A stretch of 64,000 bases of DNA from Pythium myriotylum. Its lineage: Eukaryota > Oomycota > Peronosporomycetes > Pythiales > Pythiaceae. Made by a program: the position numbers and the translations under genes. The stretch is from positions 2,110,501-2,174,500 of the forward strand of contig JALJCQ010000030.1 in assembly GCA_023091665.1 (NCBI GenBank). The letters are read 5' to 3'. Positions 30,942-43,100 of the stretch are shown here, one piece after another (position 1 is the stretch's first letter; the number at the start of each line of letters is the position of its first letter). The notes below the pieces were generated by a model, which worked only from the letters and a program-made list of their open reading frames with translations, was not told where the DNA came from and did not search any database.

Positions 30942-33900
30942 ATGGACGCCGCGGCCGCGAGGAGCGTCTGCGTGCGCGTGGACGGCGCCGACCACACGCC
31001 CGACGTCGCCACCCGCGTGGAGGCGCTGGCGCGCGCCAGCCGCGTCCCTCTGGAGGAACAGACGCCTGAAGGCGAGGCCCCGACCACCACCACCCGGTGG
31101 ATTGCGCACGCCGGTGCGATCGCTCCGCATGGCAGCGCAGGAGCGACGCACCCGCGCGCTGCCCAGCTGGCTCTTGCGGCGCTCTTCCACTGGGCGCTCG
31201 CTGACGTCGCGACGCTCAACGTCGAGGTGAGGTGGCCTCTCGTGTTTGATGGCTGACTTGGCGCCACCTCATCCACATGGAATGGCTTCAGATATACGAT
31301 CCTGCGTTTGGGGTTTGGATCTCCTTTGAAGCTGCAAGTTTATTGTCTGAAACGCGCGAAGTGAGCCCAGTCTCCGTGCATGTGCTATCGGCTGATGAGG
31401 AAACCACGATTGACGCTCTCCTGAACGAAGCCAACCAAGTAATCGATGCCCGGTCCTTGCTCCAGTATCTCGGTCTCGACCCCCTGCAGCAAGTTGTCGG
31501 GCACTTTGAGCATGCTGTATGTGTGCCCTATCACGCTGTGTTCGATGAAAATGAAGGTGCGTTCTTGTCATCAGAGATGATCCTCGCGGAGCTCGAGGTT
31601 GCCAGAGTTGACTTCGAGAAAGGAGCTCTGGTGATCGGTGCAACTGCCATCGAAGCCGCCGCTGTTGCAACGGCACTCATTCTTGCGGGGCATCCGAATG
31701 TTCAGCTTTCGTTGATTGAGCTATCCGATGACTTTGTAAAGCGATTGCCACGTGATGTTAAGACTAATGTCTTTGAGAAGAATGATTTGTACTTCGCCAA
31801 GGACGAAGGCTATTATGATCTGTCTCCGAACGCACTTGCTCCTTCCAAGGAATCAGCCGGGGCAAACGAAGTAGAAAACGAATTGGGAGAAGAGTACAAA
31901 AAGCGATTGAAGAAATCGGATACCAAACAAAGCTCGTCGAACGCCAACGATCACGTCGATGACGAAGTCGTCTGGATGAGTGCCGACGGTCAGCACTTCT
32001 TTGACATGCCGCACCCACTAAGTAAGACAGATTTCATCGAGGCATCCCGAGAAATTTACCGGTTAGTATCGTTCGTCTTGGCGCCATTTGGTTTCCCTTT
32101 TGCACTGCAAGAACGTTTCTCGGTCTCGGAAATCAAAACCCGTTGCAGTGCCCTCTATCAAGATGTCATTGAAGTATGCTCTGACTTGGTCTATCATCAC
32201 CGGGGTCTAAACGAAGGCGCCATGGCCATGAGTGTTCATAAGTGGGTTGAGACTGTCCGAGACCCTGAATGCTCCCAGCAAGTACGCTCCATCAATGACC
32301 TGCTGGATGTTCTATACGAACCACCTACTTTTGTTGAAGTACCGGACATGGATGAAGAAGTCGTTGCTAGTGTTGCGATAGAACTGGAACGTCACCTGTC
32401 GGAACTGATCCAAAAGAGAGCCCCGTGGGCACTGGTGATTGAAGAAGAAGAAGAAGAGTTGCTTGCACCATTAGTTGGCCATGAAGATCTACGAGTTTCG
32501 AATGATCCGACCTCAAATGGTTGGAAGGACAGTGTCTACCCATCTGTCGTCTACACTCTGGGGTTTTTGCCGCCAGAACTACACAAACACCATCAACGGC
32601 TCAGCACTCTGCAGATCAAAACCTTTATTCAGGCTGCGGCAGAAGCCATTTGGGACGTGATAAGCGAACACCCCTGCAGTCAGATTGAGTACCAGGCATT
32701 GTGCGATGCAATTAGCGGCGAAGACAAGCTCGCCCTTCTTCGGAGTGTTAAAGGAAGGGCTGAACGTGGGCTGTACGTCGTCAGGCACTCGTTGATGCAG
32801 TCTCTAGAACGAGAAGCAGACGTCGTGGAGACTGTTGCAACTGTGCGGGATATGGTTGAAGATGGTAACCGAGCGTATAGATCTGGTCGATACGATGTGG
32901 CGCTATCATATTTCGCGACAGCCCTATCTCAACTTCCGGTCTTTCATCCTGAAGTTGCACCTGTGTTGGTCGGTCGCATCAAGTGCCATGTTCAACTCGG
33001 GCATTTGGATCAAGCCACTTCTGAAGCAAACATCTTGCTAAAGATTGATCCTTTTAGCGTCGGCGCGTACACTTGTCTCGGTGAGATTGACGAGAAGCTG
33101 TCTCGATCCGACCAGGCGATGCAGCACTATGTTACTGCCTTCATACTTGATGGATCCAGGTCGCCGGACCACGCAAGTGCTATTGACCGCGTAGCACGAA
33201 ACGTGGGGAGGAGTGTTGCCAAAGACATATTCAAGGAAATGGTGTTACACCACGAACTTCCAAGCCAGTGGCTGGTTGAGAGCTACTTTGATTCGTTCGA
33301 GCACGACGTTGACTACGCTGCACGGGTTCCATTTGATATCGAGAAAGCGCTGGGTTTAGGTACGACCGAGCTGGATGCTCAAAAGCTGCTGAGTCGGGCA
33401 ATCTTTCAGAAGCGCAAAAAGCAGTACAAACAAGCTCAGGTCGACATACAGGCAGCGCTGGAGAAAGGTTTTGAAGATGACACCCTACATGCGATGGCAC
33501 TTAATCTCCATGCATCATTCCTATACGTCGCTGGTGATGTCCACGCGGCGATTGGCGCCATTGGCAAATCATTGGAGCTAACTCCCTCCTCCGTGAACGG
33601 GCTTGTCAAGAAAGGAGGATTCCTGTCTGAAGTTGGAGAGATGGAAGAAGCGACAAAATGTTTCAACGAGGCTGCTGAGATTGATCCAAACGACGCTGAT
33701 ATATATCTTCACATGGGACAGAAGGATTTGTTAGAAGGCAATTATTACGAGGCCGTGCAGTGCCTGAGGCGCTCTATTTCTCGTTCAGAAGCGCTCCCTG
33801 TTACTCATGTGTCATACGGTATGGCGCTCTATAAAAGCGGCTCAACGTATCAGGCAGTCGACGTGTTTGAAGAAGCGGTCAAGAAGTTTCCAGAATCGCC

Positions 33901-34309
33901 GGAAGTGCACTTGTTCTTTGGTGAAGTGCTTGCGGACCAGGGAAACTACGCAGCAGCGATGCGCCACTTCTTGCGCGCTCTTGAGCTCTCGCCCCAATGC
34001 CCCCTTCCTTTCCTCAATGCTGGTCGCGTGTACGTGAGTACAAACGATCCTCTCCGTGCTATTGCGCATTTCCAGCAGGCGCTCGTGATTGACCCCCGCT
34101 GCTCATCCGCTCACTTGGATATTGCCCAAGTGTTGTTCGCGCAAGGCCGTACTGCTGAGGCTTTCCACCACTTCGACTGCGCGGCGCGCTGCTGTCGCTT
34201 CCTGCCAGAGGTCGAAGAGGCCTGCGCGGCGCGGGAGATGGCCCGCATGCAGGAGCGGGTGACCGACATTCTGGGCGTCGATCTACGCCATATCATGCGC
34301 TCCAAGTGA
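30942..34309 (+). CDS. Large TPR-repeat protein with a Rossmann-like middle
   Basis: Two exons (30942-31226, 31292-34309) give 1,100 residues; the join NVE to IYDPAF is in phase. I do not recognise the family. The first exon is Ala/Arg/Thr-rich. The segment at about 31620-31700 (GALVIGATAIEAAAVATAL then VQLSLIEL) looks like the beta-alpha-beta start of a Rossmann or methyltransferase fold. An acidic, Lys-rich linker follows (31850-31960). TPRs begin near 32850 (GNRAYRSGRYDVALSYF) and continue in a second block from 33380 to 34200 with classic units such as AAMRHFLRALELSPQCPLPF and AIAHFQQALVIDP. TPR arrays of this length usually scaffold multiprotein assemblies. No signal peptide or membrane segment is seen. 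Confidence 0.75.
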
Positions 34310-34432
34310 TTTGGCAACTTTCTTTTCCGTATCGGTTTCGATGAGACATAGACTTCTACGAACGCATATTCTATCTAGTCGAATACGAGTATATTGTTGA
34401 AACGCGCCCGCGGAATTCGATTCGATTCGGTC

Positions 34433-34507
34433 ATGGGAGAAGCCGTCCAACAAACTCTCTCCGACAAGGACGCGCCATACGCGAATCCGCCGGCGCCGAC
34501 GAGATGA
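34433..34507 (+). CDS. Upstream ORF whose stop overlaps the TMEM14 start (ATGA)
   Basis: A 24-codon frame starts ATGGGAGAAGCC and ends TGA at 34505-34507. That TGA shares two bases with the ATG of the following TMEM14-like gene (34504-34506), giving an ATGA overlap. The peptide is hydrophilic and Pro/Ala-rich at its end. If the mRNA starts upstream of 34433, TMEM14 translation would need leaky scanning or termination-reinitiation. The alternative is that transcription begins between the two ATGs. Confidence 0.45.
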   Translation: MGEAVQQTLSDKDAPYANPPAPTR

Positions 34508-34893
34508 GTAAGCGTAACAACCACCCGGCGTTCCACTATGCCGTGCTCGTGAGCGTGGCTGGTGGCGTGGGTTACGTCATGAAGAGACACTTGCCCTCAC
34601 TCGTGGGAGGCACCGCTCTCGGGATTGGCTTCCTCGGCGCCGGTCTCCTCGTGCTCACCGACACGATCAGCGACCACACTTTCGGGCACGGCACGGGCAT
34701 CGCCATGTCAGGCTTGATCACGAGTGTCATGGCGCGCCACGCGTTGCTTACGAGACTGCCCGGCCCGGCGGCCCTGGCTGGCGCCGGCGCGCTTTCGACC
34801 GGCTACCACATCCAGCGCCTCGCCAACCCGCCACGTCGCATGCGATACGTGCCAGGTGCGCCGCCGTTGCCTTCTTCCACGCCTACTCCTTAA
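34504..34893 (+). CDS. TMEM14-family small membrane protein, copy 1
   Basis: A single exon of 129 residues. The family (UPF0136, TMEM14/FAX1 type) forms four short helices in mitochondrial or plastid envelopes and is linked to porphyrin or fatty-acid export. The Gly-rich helices are visible: FHYAVLVSVAGGVGYVMKR, LPSLVGGTALGIGFLGAGLL, the central GHGTGIAMSGLITSVMA and AALAGAGALSTGYHIQR. The R-x-PSLVGG segment is the family signature. The C-terminal 25 residues are Pro-rich and extra to the fold. The second copy follows 144 bp downstream on the same strand, so the pair arose by tandem duplication. Confidence 0.85.
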   Translation: MSKRNNHPAFHYAVLVSVAGGVGYVMKRHLPSLVGGTALGIGFLGAGLLVLTDTISDHTFGHGTGIAMSGLITSVMARHALLTRLPGPAALAGAGALSTGYHIQRLANPPRRMRYVPGAPPLPSSTPTP

Positions 34894-35037
34894 GAGCTCG
34901 GGCTCAATAGCGAGCGCTTCGTAAATGGAGATCATTTTTCGCGTTGTTTGACTTCAATACTGTCCAAAACGTCTAAAATGTCCAGAATCTCGTTTCATGT
35001 CTTTCCCACACTTCTCGACTGACCGAATCCAGACACG

Positions 35038-35364
35038 ATGTCGGGCCACCACCCCACATACACGATGGCCGTGCTGCTTGGCGTGGGCGGTGCCATGGGC
35101 TACGCCCGCACGCGCAGCGTGCCTTCGCTAGTAGCCGGGGTCACCCTCGGTGCGGGCTTCGGCGCTGCCGGCTACCTGCTCCAACAGGGCAGCATGGTGC
35201 AGGGCCACGGCGCCGCGCTCTTCTTCTCGACCATCACCATGTCGGCCATGGGCGTGCGCGCCATGCGCTCTAAAAAGACCCTCCCGATCGCCATCTCAGC
35301 GCTCGGGGCACTCTCGTCGGCGTATCACGCTCATCGCTTCACGCAGTGGATTGGCCAGGAGTGA
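35038..35364 (+). CDS. TMEM14-family small membrane protein, copy 2
   Basis: A single exon of 108 residues. It has the same four-helix plan as the upstream copy: YTMAVLLGVGGAMGYART, VPSLVAGVTLGAGFGAAGYLL, GHGAALFFSTITMSAMGVRAM and ISALGALSSAYHAHRF. Shared anchors are the GYxxxRxxPSLVxGxxLGxGFxGAG pattern and QGHG/FGHG. Other positions differ widely, so the duplication is not recent. The start codon sits in ACGATGTCGGG, 144 bp after the stop of copy 1. The protein lacks the Pro-rich tail of copy 1 and is closer to the standard family length. Confidence 0.87.
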   Translation: MSGHHPTYTMAVLLGVGGAMGYARTRSVPSLVAGVTLGAGFGAAGYLLQQGSMVQGHGAALFFSTITMSAMGVRAMRSKKTLPIAISALGALSSAYHAHRFTQWIGQE

Positions 35365-35465
35365 GCAACCCGAGAACACCGCAGAAACCCTGTGGCAGGT
35401 CTACCCAAATACAGAGGCACAAGTGTCAGTGCAACCCGTCGTTTATTTCGTGTCTTCAATCACGC

Positions 35466-38400
35466 TCACAAAGAATCACTTTGTCCACTAATGTTCGTTT
35501 CGCCCTTCGGAGTCGCCGGGGGATTCGAACTCTGCACGGAAGACACGCATGCCGCCAGCATGTCTTCGAACATGACGCCAGTCATATTCTTGGTGAGATA
35601 GACCACGTCAGTGATTTCACCATCGCCGACACTGTTTCCCATCGACAAATCGTTCGAGACACCGGGGGAAAACGAGATCTCCACCCGGAACCGGTCTTCA
35701 CTTTCTTCCTCCAGCCAAGGCGTCTCGAACACGCGAATGACAACATGGGCTAAGTAGTTCAGTTCGGCAACACGGTCCAGGGCACGGCTCGCGCTATCAG
35801 AAATCATTTTCGACTCGCTAAAGACATATTTGCGTAGCGGCATGCTTTCGTTCACACTGATGCCCATGCGTTTGAGAATCTCGTTGCTGTACTTCTCTTG
35901 CTCGGGAGAAACGTCGTATTCGCCATCTTCTCCTCCGTGTTGATGTCGCGCACGCCAAGATGAGCATTGAAAGCGAAGGACGTTCAACAGTGTGTGCATG
36001 TGGCTTTCGCTCGTGAAGTACAGACGTGTGCGCACTTGGGTCGCCGGGCTCTTGATACGCAACTCCTTTGCATAAGACGGGTCCAACCGATACCCGAGGT
36101 GTTCAATGTCCTGGTCGTCCAGTTCGTCAGTAGTACCCTGGAATGGAGTTTGCATACCGAAGAAACTGTTCCCGAGAGTGCTTGGATCTCCGCTCGTAGA
36201 CGCTGACATTACCGCAACGATATCTGCTCGGATCTTCGCGCAAAGAGCCTGCGAGACTTTGATCCCAATCGACTGTTTCTCGGACAGTTCCATACCGTAT
36301 TCCTGGGGGACATAGATGCTTGCGAAGGTTTCTGCAAGTCTGAAAAGCTCCATTGCGTGTTTAAGCCCCACATGTGCGTTATGGAGAAGATCATACTTGA
36401 TGCAGTCGTAGACATCGGGTAGCTTGCTGAGGTCAAAACGCTCTGTCTTGGCAGAAAAAAAGTCGCGAAATAGCTTTTCCCATCGCTCGCTCATCAGGGA
36501 AAACGTCTCGCCCATGTAAAGGGGCATTTTCTCATCGTTTCCTTTGGATTGTGCGAGTTCTTGGATCTCAGTCTTCAGTTTCCCGATCAAATCATGGAGC
36601 CGCTTTAAAGCGTCGACTGGACTTTTTATAGTCGCAAGTGCTTTCAAGATGGACTCGGTTCGAAGTGGGGCCACAGCAGACGATAACTCTTCGTACGACG
36701 AGTACTCTCGTTGAAGGAGATTTTTCAGCTTCTCTTTCGTTCGCTCAATCTCCTCATTGGCATCTGCTTGGCCCGAGTGATCCAGCATTTTGTTCGCGTC
36801 TGCTCATACGACGTCAATCATCTGGGCACAAACTCAGAGCGCAGCATCCATACCTTTCCCTAGTGTCGTAACGAGGCTGACCAAGATAGGAGTCAAGTCC
36901 CCCTCGAGTTCGAGGAACCCCTTCGCAAAAGCTGCGGCAGTCATCTGAACTCTTCCCTCATCTGAAGTGAATATTTTGAGGTCATGGCGAAACGTCGAGT
37001 GAAGTCGGAGAAGGCCCCCCTCTTCCACTGGATACAGCCGGTTCCGGAACTGGTTTCCAAGTCCCTCTCCCTGTCGCTTGCCTGTCTCTGTGAGATCGCC
37101 ACCCCACTTGATGATCATAAGCATTTCGAACCGCTCTCCATCAACAGAGTCCGATGCTGCTGTCATAGATTGCGCATGAAGGCGCCTTGGCTTGAACTGG
37201 ACCTTTCGGTTGATCCCAGCAAATTTCCACCGCTCTAAAACACGCTTCATCTGGAGTAGCTTCTCAAATGAGTCACCACCTTCAATCTCCCAAACAGCAT
37301 CCTTGGACCCAACTACTGGTGCGTAAGCCTTGATTAAGCTACGCACGAGATCTAGAAGTTCTTGTAAGTCCGCGACAGCCTTGACTTTCAGTTCGTCATA
37401 CTTATCATTGGTGCGCCTTTTTTCATAGAATGCGACGAGATCTTTCTCCCAGACGACAGTTTTAAGCTTTTGCTTTGGTGTTCGATCACCATGCCGCACG
37501 ACCGCAATCACGCAACGGAGTTCTTCCTTTCTCTCATCGTCGACAAACCCACTCGCGGCACTGCTCACGCTAGATTCAGATGCGTCAGAGCCCGAGCTCG
37601 GGCGAGGTCCCCCATCTTTCCACTCTTGTGCCCCCGCGCTTGGTTCTGTCGCATATTGGGGGCACATTTGCGGGGACATCGTTGTTCCTGAACTGGACCT
37701 TCGCTGGCGGAAGTATCGGGAACGTAACGCGGAGACGAGGTAGTTGTGGAGGATAAGGCCGCAGTCATCATAGTACTTTCTAGAATTCTTGACAAAGCTC
37801 CAGCCGTTGACGTCACAAACGTATGAACTGCCTCGCACGCGTAACAAATCGAAACCGCAAACGGTCTGGTGGAAAGCTAGACACACCTTCCGTGCAATCT
37901 CCTTCTCAGCCGAGTTAAGAATGACTGGATACCGTACTTCTTTCCCGGCTGAATCCCGCATGACTCGTCCATCAAGGACAGGGGACTTGCGGGCTTCTGC
38001 GTGACCGTAACTGGATCCCACTGTGTAGACCTTCACGTCTGTCCCTTGTGTGTTCAAAAACTCCTCGTAGATGTACGACCCATCCCGGCGGATGCTGTTA
38101 CAATCAGGATAGAACTCACTCGAACGATCACCGACTTTACGGAAAAGGCGTTTGCTTCCTCCACCTGCGCTGGTGGGATAGTAGATGTAGATATTGTGAT
38201 CTTCGGCGTCTGCAGGTTTCTCTACAAACGGTTTATTAATGCGCACTCCGTTGACAATGACGTAATTGTCAGCCTCTTCGATCTCATCCTCTTGGCCGGA
38301 GATGTCTCGATTGACGATGGCATGGCGAGGCACGGGGATGCCGTGGCGCATGAGTAGTGCATAAACTTTGCGCCGATCGAATAGCACATGTTGCATGTGC

Positions 38401-38669
38401 AGGTCATTCACGAGCACGGGATGCACCAACCGGACGTACTGCTCTGCCTTCTGCAGCGGAAAACCCGTAGAGTAGAAACTGATGAGTGCGTCACAATAGG
38501 GCCATTCTTCCACAGGTTTGTTGAGGATGGTGTCGTCGTCGAAGATGCACATATCGAACTGCTTCTTCGTGTCAAGCCTTCGCAGAATCTCCTGCATGGG
38601 CTTTGAACGCGTCTTCTTCTCCATGGCGCAAACGCCGACCACATACTTCTTGACAGCGGGCTCCTCCAT
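35466..38669 (-). CDS. PPIP5K/VIP1, inositol pyrophosphate kinase-phosphatase
   Basis: Two exons (38669-36854, 36799-35466, intron 54 nt) give 1,049 residues. It is a cytosolic enzyme that makes 1-position inositol pyrophosphates (InsP8 from 5-InsP7) and, by its second domain, removes them. Residues 1-320 are the ATP-grasp kinase: VVGVCAMEKKTRSKPM, RHGIPVPRH, PFVEKPADAEDHNIYIYYP, and the metal-binding CDVNGWSFVK. A Ser-rich linker follows (325-375). The histidine phosphatase domain starts at VRHGDRTPKQK (RHG at 392-394) and ends with SESHMHTLLNVLRF, which holds the second catalytic His. Both halves look intact. The intron falls inside the phosphatase domain at LGK/DANKMLD. Confidence 0.93.
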
Positions 38670-39364
38670 CGTGCTGTCGGCTCTGTCGCTGTGAACGAGA
38701 GGCTGCTAGAGCGGGTCTGGTCGGGCACCAATGGCTTCTTGCGTGTCCCAAGATGCAGGTGGTGAAACGAAACGATTCAACCGAATCTGGAGAGAGCCAG
38801 CTAAATTTATAGCCAATGGGATTGCCTCATTCGCCGCCTTTACAGCCAACCCAACGACTAATTTAGCGAGCAGGTGCGCTTCGGGATGGAAGCTCTTGCC
38901 ACGTTTTTGGAGCGTGTGAGCGGACCATAGATGCTCGTCGCGGCATGTCGTACCGGTATTTGGAATACTCGCAGTAGCACAGTAATACGGAGTAGAAGAT
39001 TCCAACCAGGGCTTGATCGTCGCGAAGAAGCTCGAGGTTGCTGCGACTTCCCCATCGGTACACTGTCACTACACTGGCACGTCTTACTCGAAGATCTCAT
39101 GGGGAGTGGGCTGTCCCTCCCAATTTGTCAATAGCGATGTTATGGCCATTTCAAATACTACTACAAATACCACTGTAGTAAATTCAAAAGCTGCTACTCG
39201 GCCCACTGTACAGACACCCATTAGTGATGTTGGCCAAAAATGGAGCAATCGGTCTCTAAGTCACGAGGCGGAAAGAGTTCAACTCGTCGTCTTCTTTCGT
39301 GCCCATGCCCACGACGACACAAGTATGACGGGCAGGAGTGAAACATTTCTGGGGGCGAAAGGGT
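38670..39364. other. Intergenic stretch, nothing recognised
   Basis: About 700 bp between the start of PPIP5K and the H2B 3' stem-loop. Open frames up to 119 codons occur on the plus strand near 39013-39372, but their composition is not convincing and no family is recognisable. It includes the PPIP5K promoter. Confidence 0.5.
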
Positions 39365-39380
39365 GGTGTTAAAAAACACC
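39365..39380 (-). terminator. Histone-type 3' stem-loop behind H2B
   Basis: On the minus strand the sequence is GGTGTT TTTT AACACC: a perfect 6-bp stem starting with GG and ending with CC and a 4-nt U loop. It lies 67 nt after the H2B stop codon. This has the exact size and position of the stem-loop that replaces poly(A) in replication-dependent histone mRNAs and is bound by SLBP. Its function here is inferred. Confidence 0.6.
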
Positions 39381-39447
39381 AGGGAAGAATTGCGGATCCG
39401 CCGCTGCAAACAAGCCTTCGCGGTTCCTATAGAAGGACGTTGGCAAC

Positions 39448-39810
39448 TTAAGCCGACGAGGTGTACTTAGTAACGGCCTTGGTGCCTTCAGAGACGGCGT
39501 GCTTGGCAAGTTCGCCTGGGAGCATGAGGCGCACGGCGGTCTGGATCTCGCGGCTCGAAAGCGTCGACTTCTTGTTGTAGCGCGAGAGTTTGCCGGCCTC
39601 CGAGGCGATGCGCTCGAAGATGTCGTTGATGAACGAGTTCATGATCGACATGCCGCGCTTGCTGATACCCGTCTCCGGGTGCACCTGACGGAGCACCTTG
39701 TAGATGTAGGTCGAGTAGCTCTCCACACGCTTCTTGCTGCCCTTGCCGCCCTTGCCCTTGCCGGCCTTGGTCGGGGTCTTTGCCGCCTTCTTGCTCGGAG
39801 TCTTAGCCAT
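39448..39810 (-). CDS. Histone H2B
   Basis: A single exon of 120 residues. The Lys-rich N-terminal tail ([20 protein letters not shown]) carries acetylation-type lysines. The histone fold follows with the H2B signatures [36 protein letters not shown] and [24 protein letters not shown]. The C-terminal AVTKYTSS contains the lysine that is ubiquitinated in other eukaryotes. No intron is present, as is usual for core histones. It diverges from the coatomer gamma gene. A stem-loop of the histone mRNA type lies downstream. Confidence 0.97.
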   Translation of the reverse strand: MAKTPSKKAAKTPTKAGKGKGGKGSKKRVESYSTYIYKVLRQVHPETGISKRGMSIMNSFINDIFERIASEAGKLSRYNKKSTLSSREIQTAVRLMLPGELAKHAVSEGTKAVTKYTSSA

Positions 39811-40123
39811 GGTTTCTGTTGTCCTGATGAATCGGAATGTGAGATGTCACTTGGGCGCAGCTTTGGACTGTCCCGAACAAAGATCTCTAACAAGGGATGG
39901 CCGCGGAGTCCGTGGAAGATCGTATACAGAGATTTGATTGGTGGAGACTTTTCAAAGCCTTCGGATTGGATACTTCTATGACTTGTGAGATAGAAATCAA
40001 CGGTACAGTCTTGATGCTGATTCCAACATTTAGTTTTAAACACGCTGAATTGATCAAGTGTTTGATATCGTGCGGGGGGTGAAGCGAGCACGTGTCCTGG
40101 AAAAGCTACGCGTCAAGCTCAAG
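39811..40123. promoter_or_regulatory. Shared upstream region of H2B and coatomer gamma
   Basis: 313 bp between diverging start codons. Fairly AT-rich on the coatomer side. I see no motif I can name with confidence; the regulatory role is positional. Confidence 0.35.
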
Positions 40124-43100
40124 ATGAAGTTGGGGTCGAGCCAGGACGCCTACGGAGAAGGCGGGCGCGGCTCCGCGTCGGGCGCTGCGCTCTCGCTCAC
40201 CTCTGTGATGCAAGACCTGAAGGAGAAATTTAAGAACGACGAGGACGATCACTGTGAGTTTTCAATGCCCTGGTGATTGATCAGAGGCTGACGATTCTGG
40301 TGTGCGATTGATCTTCAGCATCCCCGTTCCAGGGACTCGACAAAGCGACTGTCCTGCAAGAAACGAAGATCTTCTCGGATGCGACGGTCGTCACCAAGCA
40401 TCCGAAGAAGTGTTGCCAGCTCATTACCAAGCTGCTCCACATCTTGACTCAAGGAGAGCCGTTCACCAGCACGGAGACAACCGATGTCTTTTTTGGTGTG
40501 ACAAAACTGTTCCAGTCCAAGGATGCAAACTTGCGCCGCATGATGTATCTCTTCATCAAGGAAGTTGCAGAGGCAACAGCTGCGGACGAGGTCATCATTG
40601 TCACTCAAAGTTTGACGAAGGATATGAGCTCGGACATCGATCTCTACAGAGCGAATGCAATTCGTGTGCTTTGCCGGATCATCGATGTATGCGGCAGCTT
40701 ATGTGGATAGTTTTGAATCTGAGACTGACTTCGATGTTGTAGGGATCGATGCTGAATGCGATTGAACGGTTTATGAAACAGGCTATAGTAGACCGCAACG
40801 CGCTTGTCTCCAGTTCCGCCCTCGTGTCTGGGATTCACCTGATCAAAAACAACCCAGATATCGTTCGTAGGTGGGTAAACGAAGTTCAAGAGGCCGTGAA
40901 CTCGCCACATGACATGGTTCAGTATCATGCCGTCGCCTTATTGTACCAAATTCGTCAACACGACCGCCTCGCTGTGTCAAAGGTAACGTGTGTGAACACG
41001 TTCAATATTGCGACTCGGTCTCTCATTTAGCGGCTGTTTTTCACTTCAGCTCATCGCGCAGCTTCAAAAAACCAATCTTCGTTCAAACCTTGCAACGTGT
41101 CTGTTGATCCGCTACTCAGCCTCACGTTTGCGTGAGGATGTCAATAGCGAAGATGCAAAGCCGCTGCATCAATTTCTCCAGAAGATGCTTCGACAGAAGA
41201 ATGAGGTTCGTTCGTAGAGCAAAACTGTGATTTTGGCACGAGTGGGATGGCTGACTCTGTCTGTGAAGATGGTTATCTACGAAGCAGCCAAGGCCCTTTG
41301 TTCGCTTCCTGTCGATGCGCGCGATCTCACCCAGGCAATCGTCGTCCTCCAGTTGCTGCTAGGTTCTTCTAAACCCACCTTACGATTTGCCGCTGTACGA
41401 ACCCTCAGTCAAGTTGCTCAGACGCAACCGCTCCTGGTTACTCGCTGCAATGACGACATGGAGAATCTCATTTCTGACTCGAATCGATCGATTGCGACCC
41501 TCGCAATCACAACTTTGTTGAAGACTGGTAGCGCTAGCGTTTGTACTCGTTTCGCAGTGTGACGTGACTAATTAGTCTTGTTCTGTACAGGTGCTGAATC
41601 AAGTGTTGACCGCCTAATGAAGCAAATTTCAACTTTTATGGGTGATATCGCTGACGAGTTCAAGATCGTCGTTGTTGAAGCAATCAAGAACCTTTGCATC
41701 AAGTACCCGCAAAAGCACCGCGTTCTTCTCAACTTCCTCGCGAATTTTCTCCGTGAAGAAGGAGGCTACGAGTTCAAGAAGACCATTACGGATTCGATTC
41801 TCTTTCTCATCGATCGTATTCCAGAATGCAAGGAAAACGGGTTGCTGCATTTGTGCGAATTCATTGAAGATTGCGAGTTCACGCAGTTATCCACGAAGAT
41901 TTTGCGTGTGCTTGGCCACAAAGGTCCGACGACGTCCGCCCCATCGCGGTACATTCGCTTCATCCGAAATCGCATCATTCTTGAGAATGCTGCTGTTCGT
42001 GCATCTGCAGTTTCAGCCTTGGCTCAGTTTGCGATTCGTGTCGAACCTCTTCGACAAAGCGTGGCTTCATTGCTGGTGTCCTGTAAACTTGACGATGACG
42101 ACGAAGTTCGCGATCGAGCGACTATGTACCTCTCGATTCTTGATCGTCAATCCTCTGTGAGTCGTGCGCTGCTTGTTGAAGACTTTCCCATGAGTGTTCC
42201 AGTTCTGCAGAAGTCAATCGAGCAGTACCAACTTCGTCCCAGCCAGGGTCCTATTACATTCAGTGCGCTTCCTCACGTGGAGATTGTTGAAGAGGTCAAA
42301 TCGAGTCCAGTTGAGGATGAGGATCTTGGCTCGTCAAACCAGACCCCTGTTGCTCCGCAGCCACAGGATGTTGCCAAAGAGTTGTATAAGGTATGCCTCC
42401 ACATGATCGATGGTCTGATGTAGGTCATCTATGTGACACTTATTGCAACATATTGTGACAGATTCCCGAGTTTGCGGACCTTGGTCCAGTCTTCAAATCC
42501 TCGAAGCCAGTTGAACTGACAGAGGCTGAAACTGAGTACGTCGTGAGCTGTATCAAACATGTTTTCGCCGAGCACATCGTGTTGCAGGTACTTGTATTAC
42601 CAATACTGCCGGCTTGTAGTAAATGGATGTCTGATAACCGTCTATGCAGTTTAATGTGCTTAACACCGTCAATGACCAACTTCTGACGAATGTGTCTGTG
42701 GGGTTTGTAATGGAACCTGACGACGTTTGGGAAGTTCATTCAATCGTTCCTCTCAAGGAGCTGGCGTACGGAAAGAATGGCGCTTGCTATGTTTGCCTAA
42801 AGCACGTCTCGCCTGGAGTCTACCCAACAGTCCAAATTGCGAGCGAGGTAATTTTTCTTGCTCTCATTAGATTTGTGGAATGTATTGTGCTCACATCTGG
42901 ACGACCTACAGCTCAAGTTCCGAATGCACGAAGTTAACCCATCAACTGGTGCAGTGGAAGACGATGTAAGTCTTGTCTGTTGATCGGCGAGAGTTCTGAA
43001 TTAATTGAATTCGTGTAATCGAAGGGTTTCGACGAGGAATATCCAATGGAGAACTTCGAAATCAGTGCGAGTGACTTGATGGCGAAGGTCCCTGTCAATG

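Noticed and set aside
39013..39372. 119-codon plus-strand frame between PPIP5K and H2B
   Set aside because: Ser/Thr/Asn-rich with no domain; it runs into the H2B stem-loop on the opposite strand and looks random.
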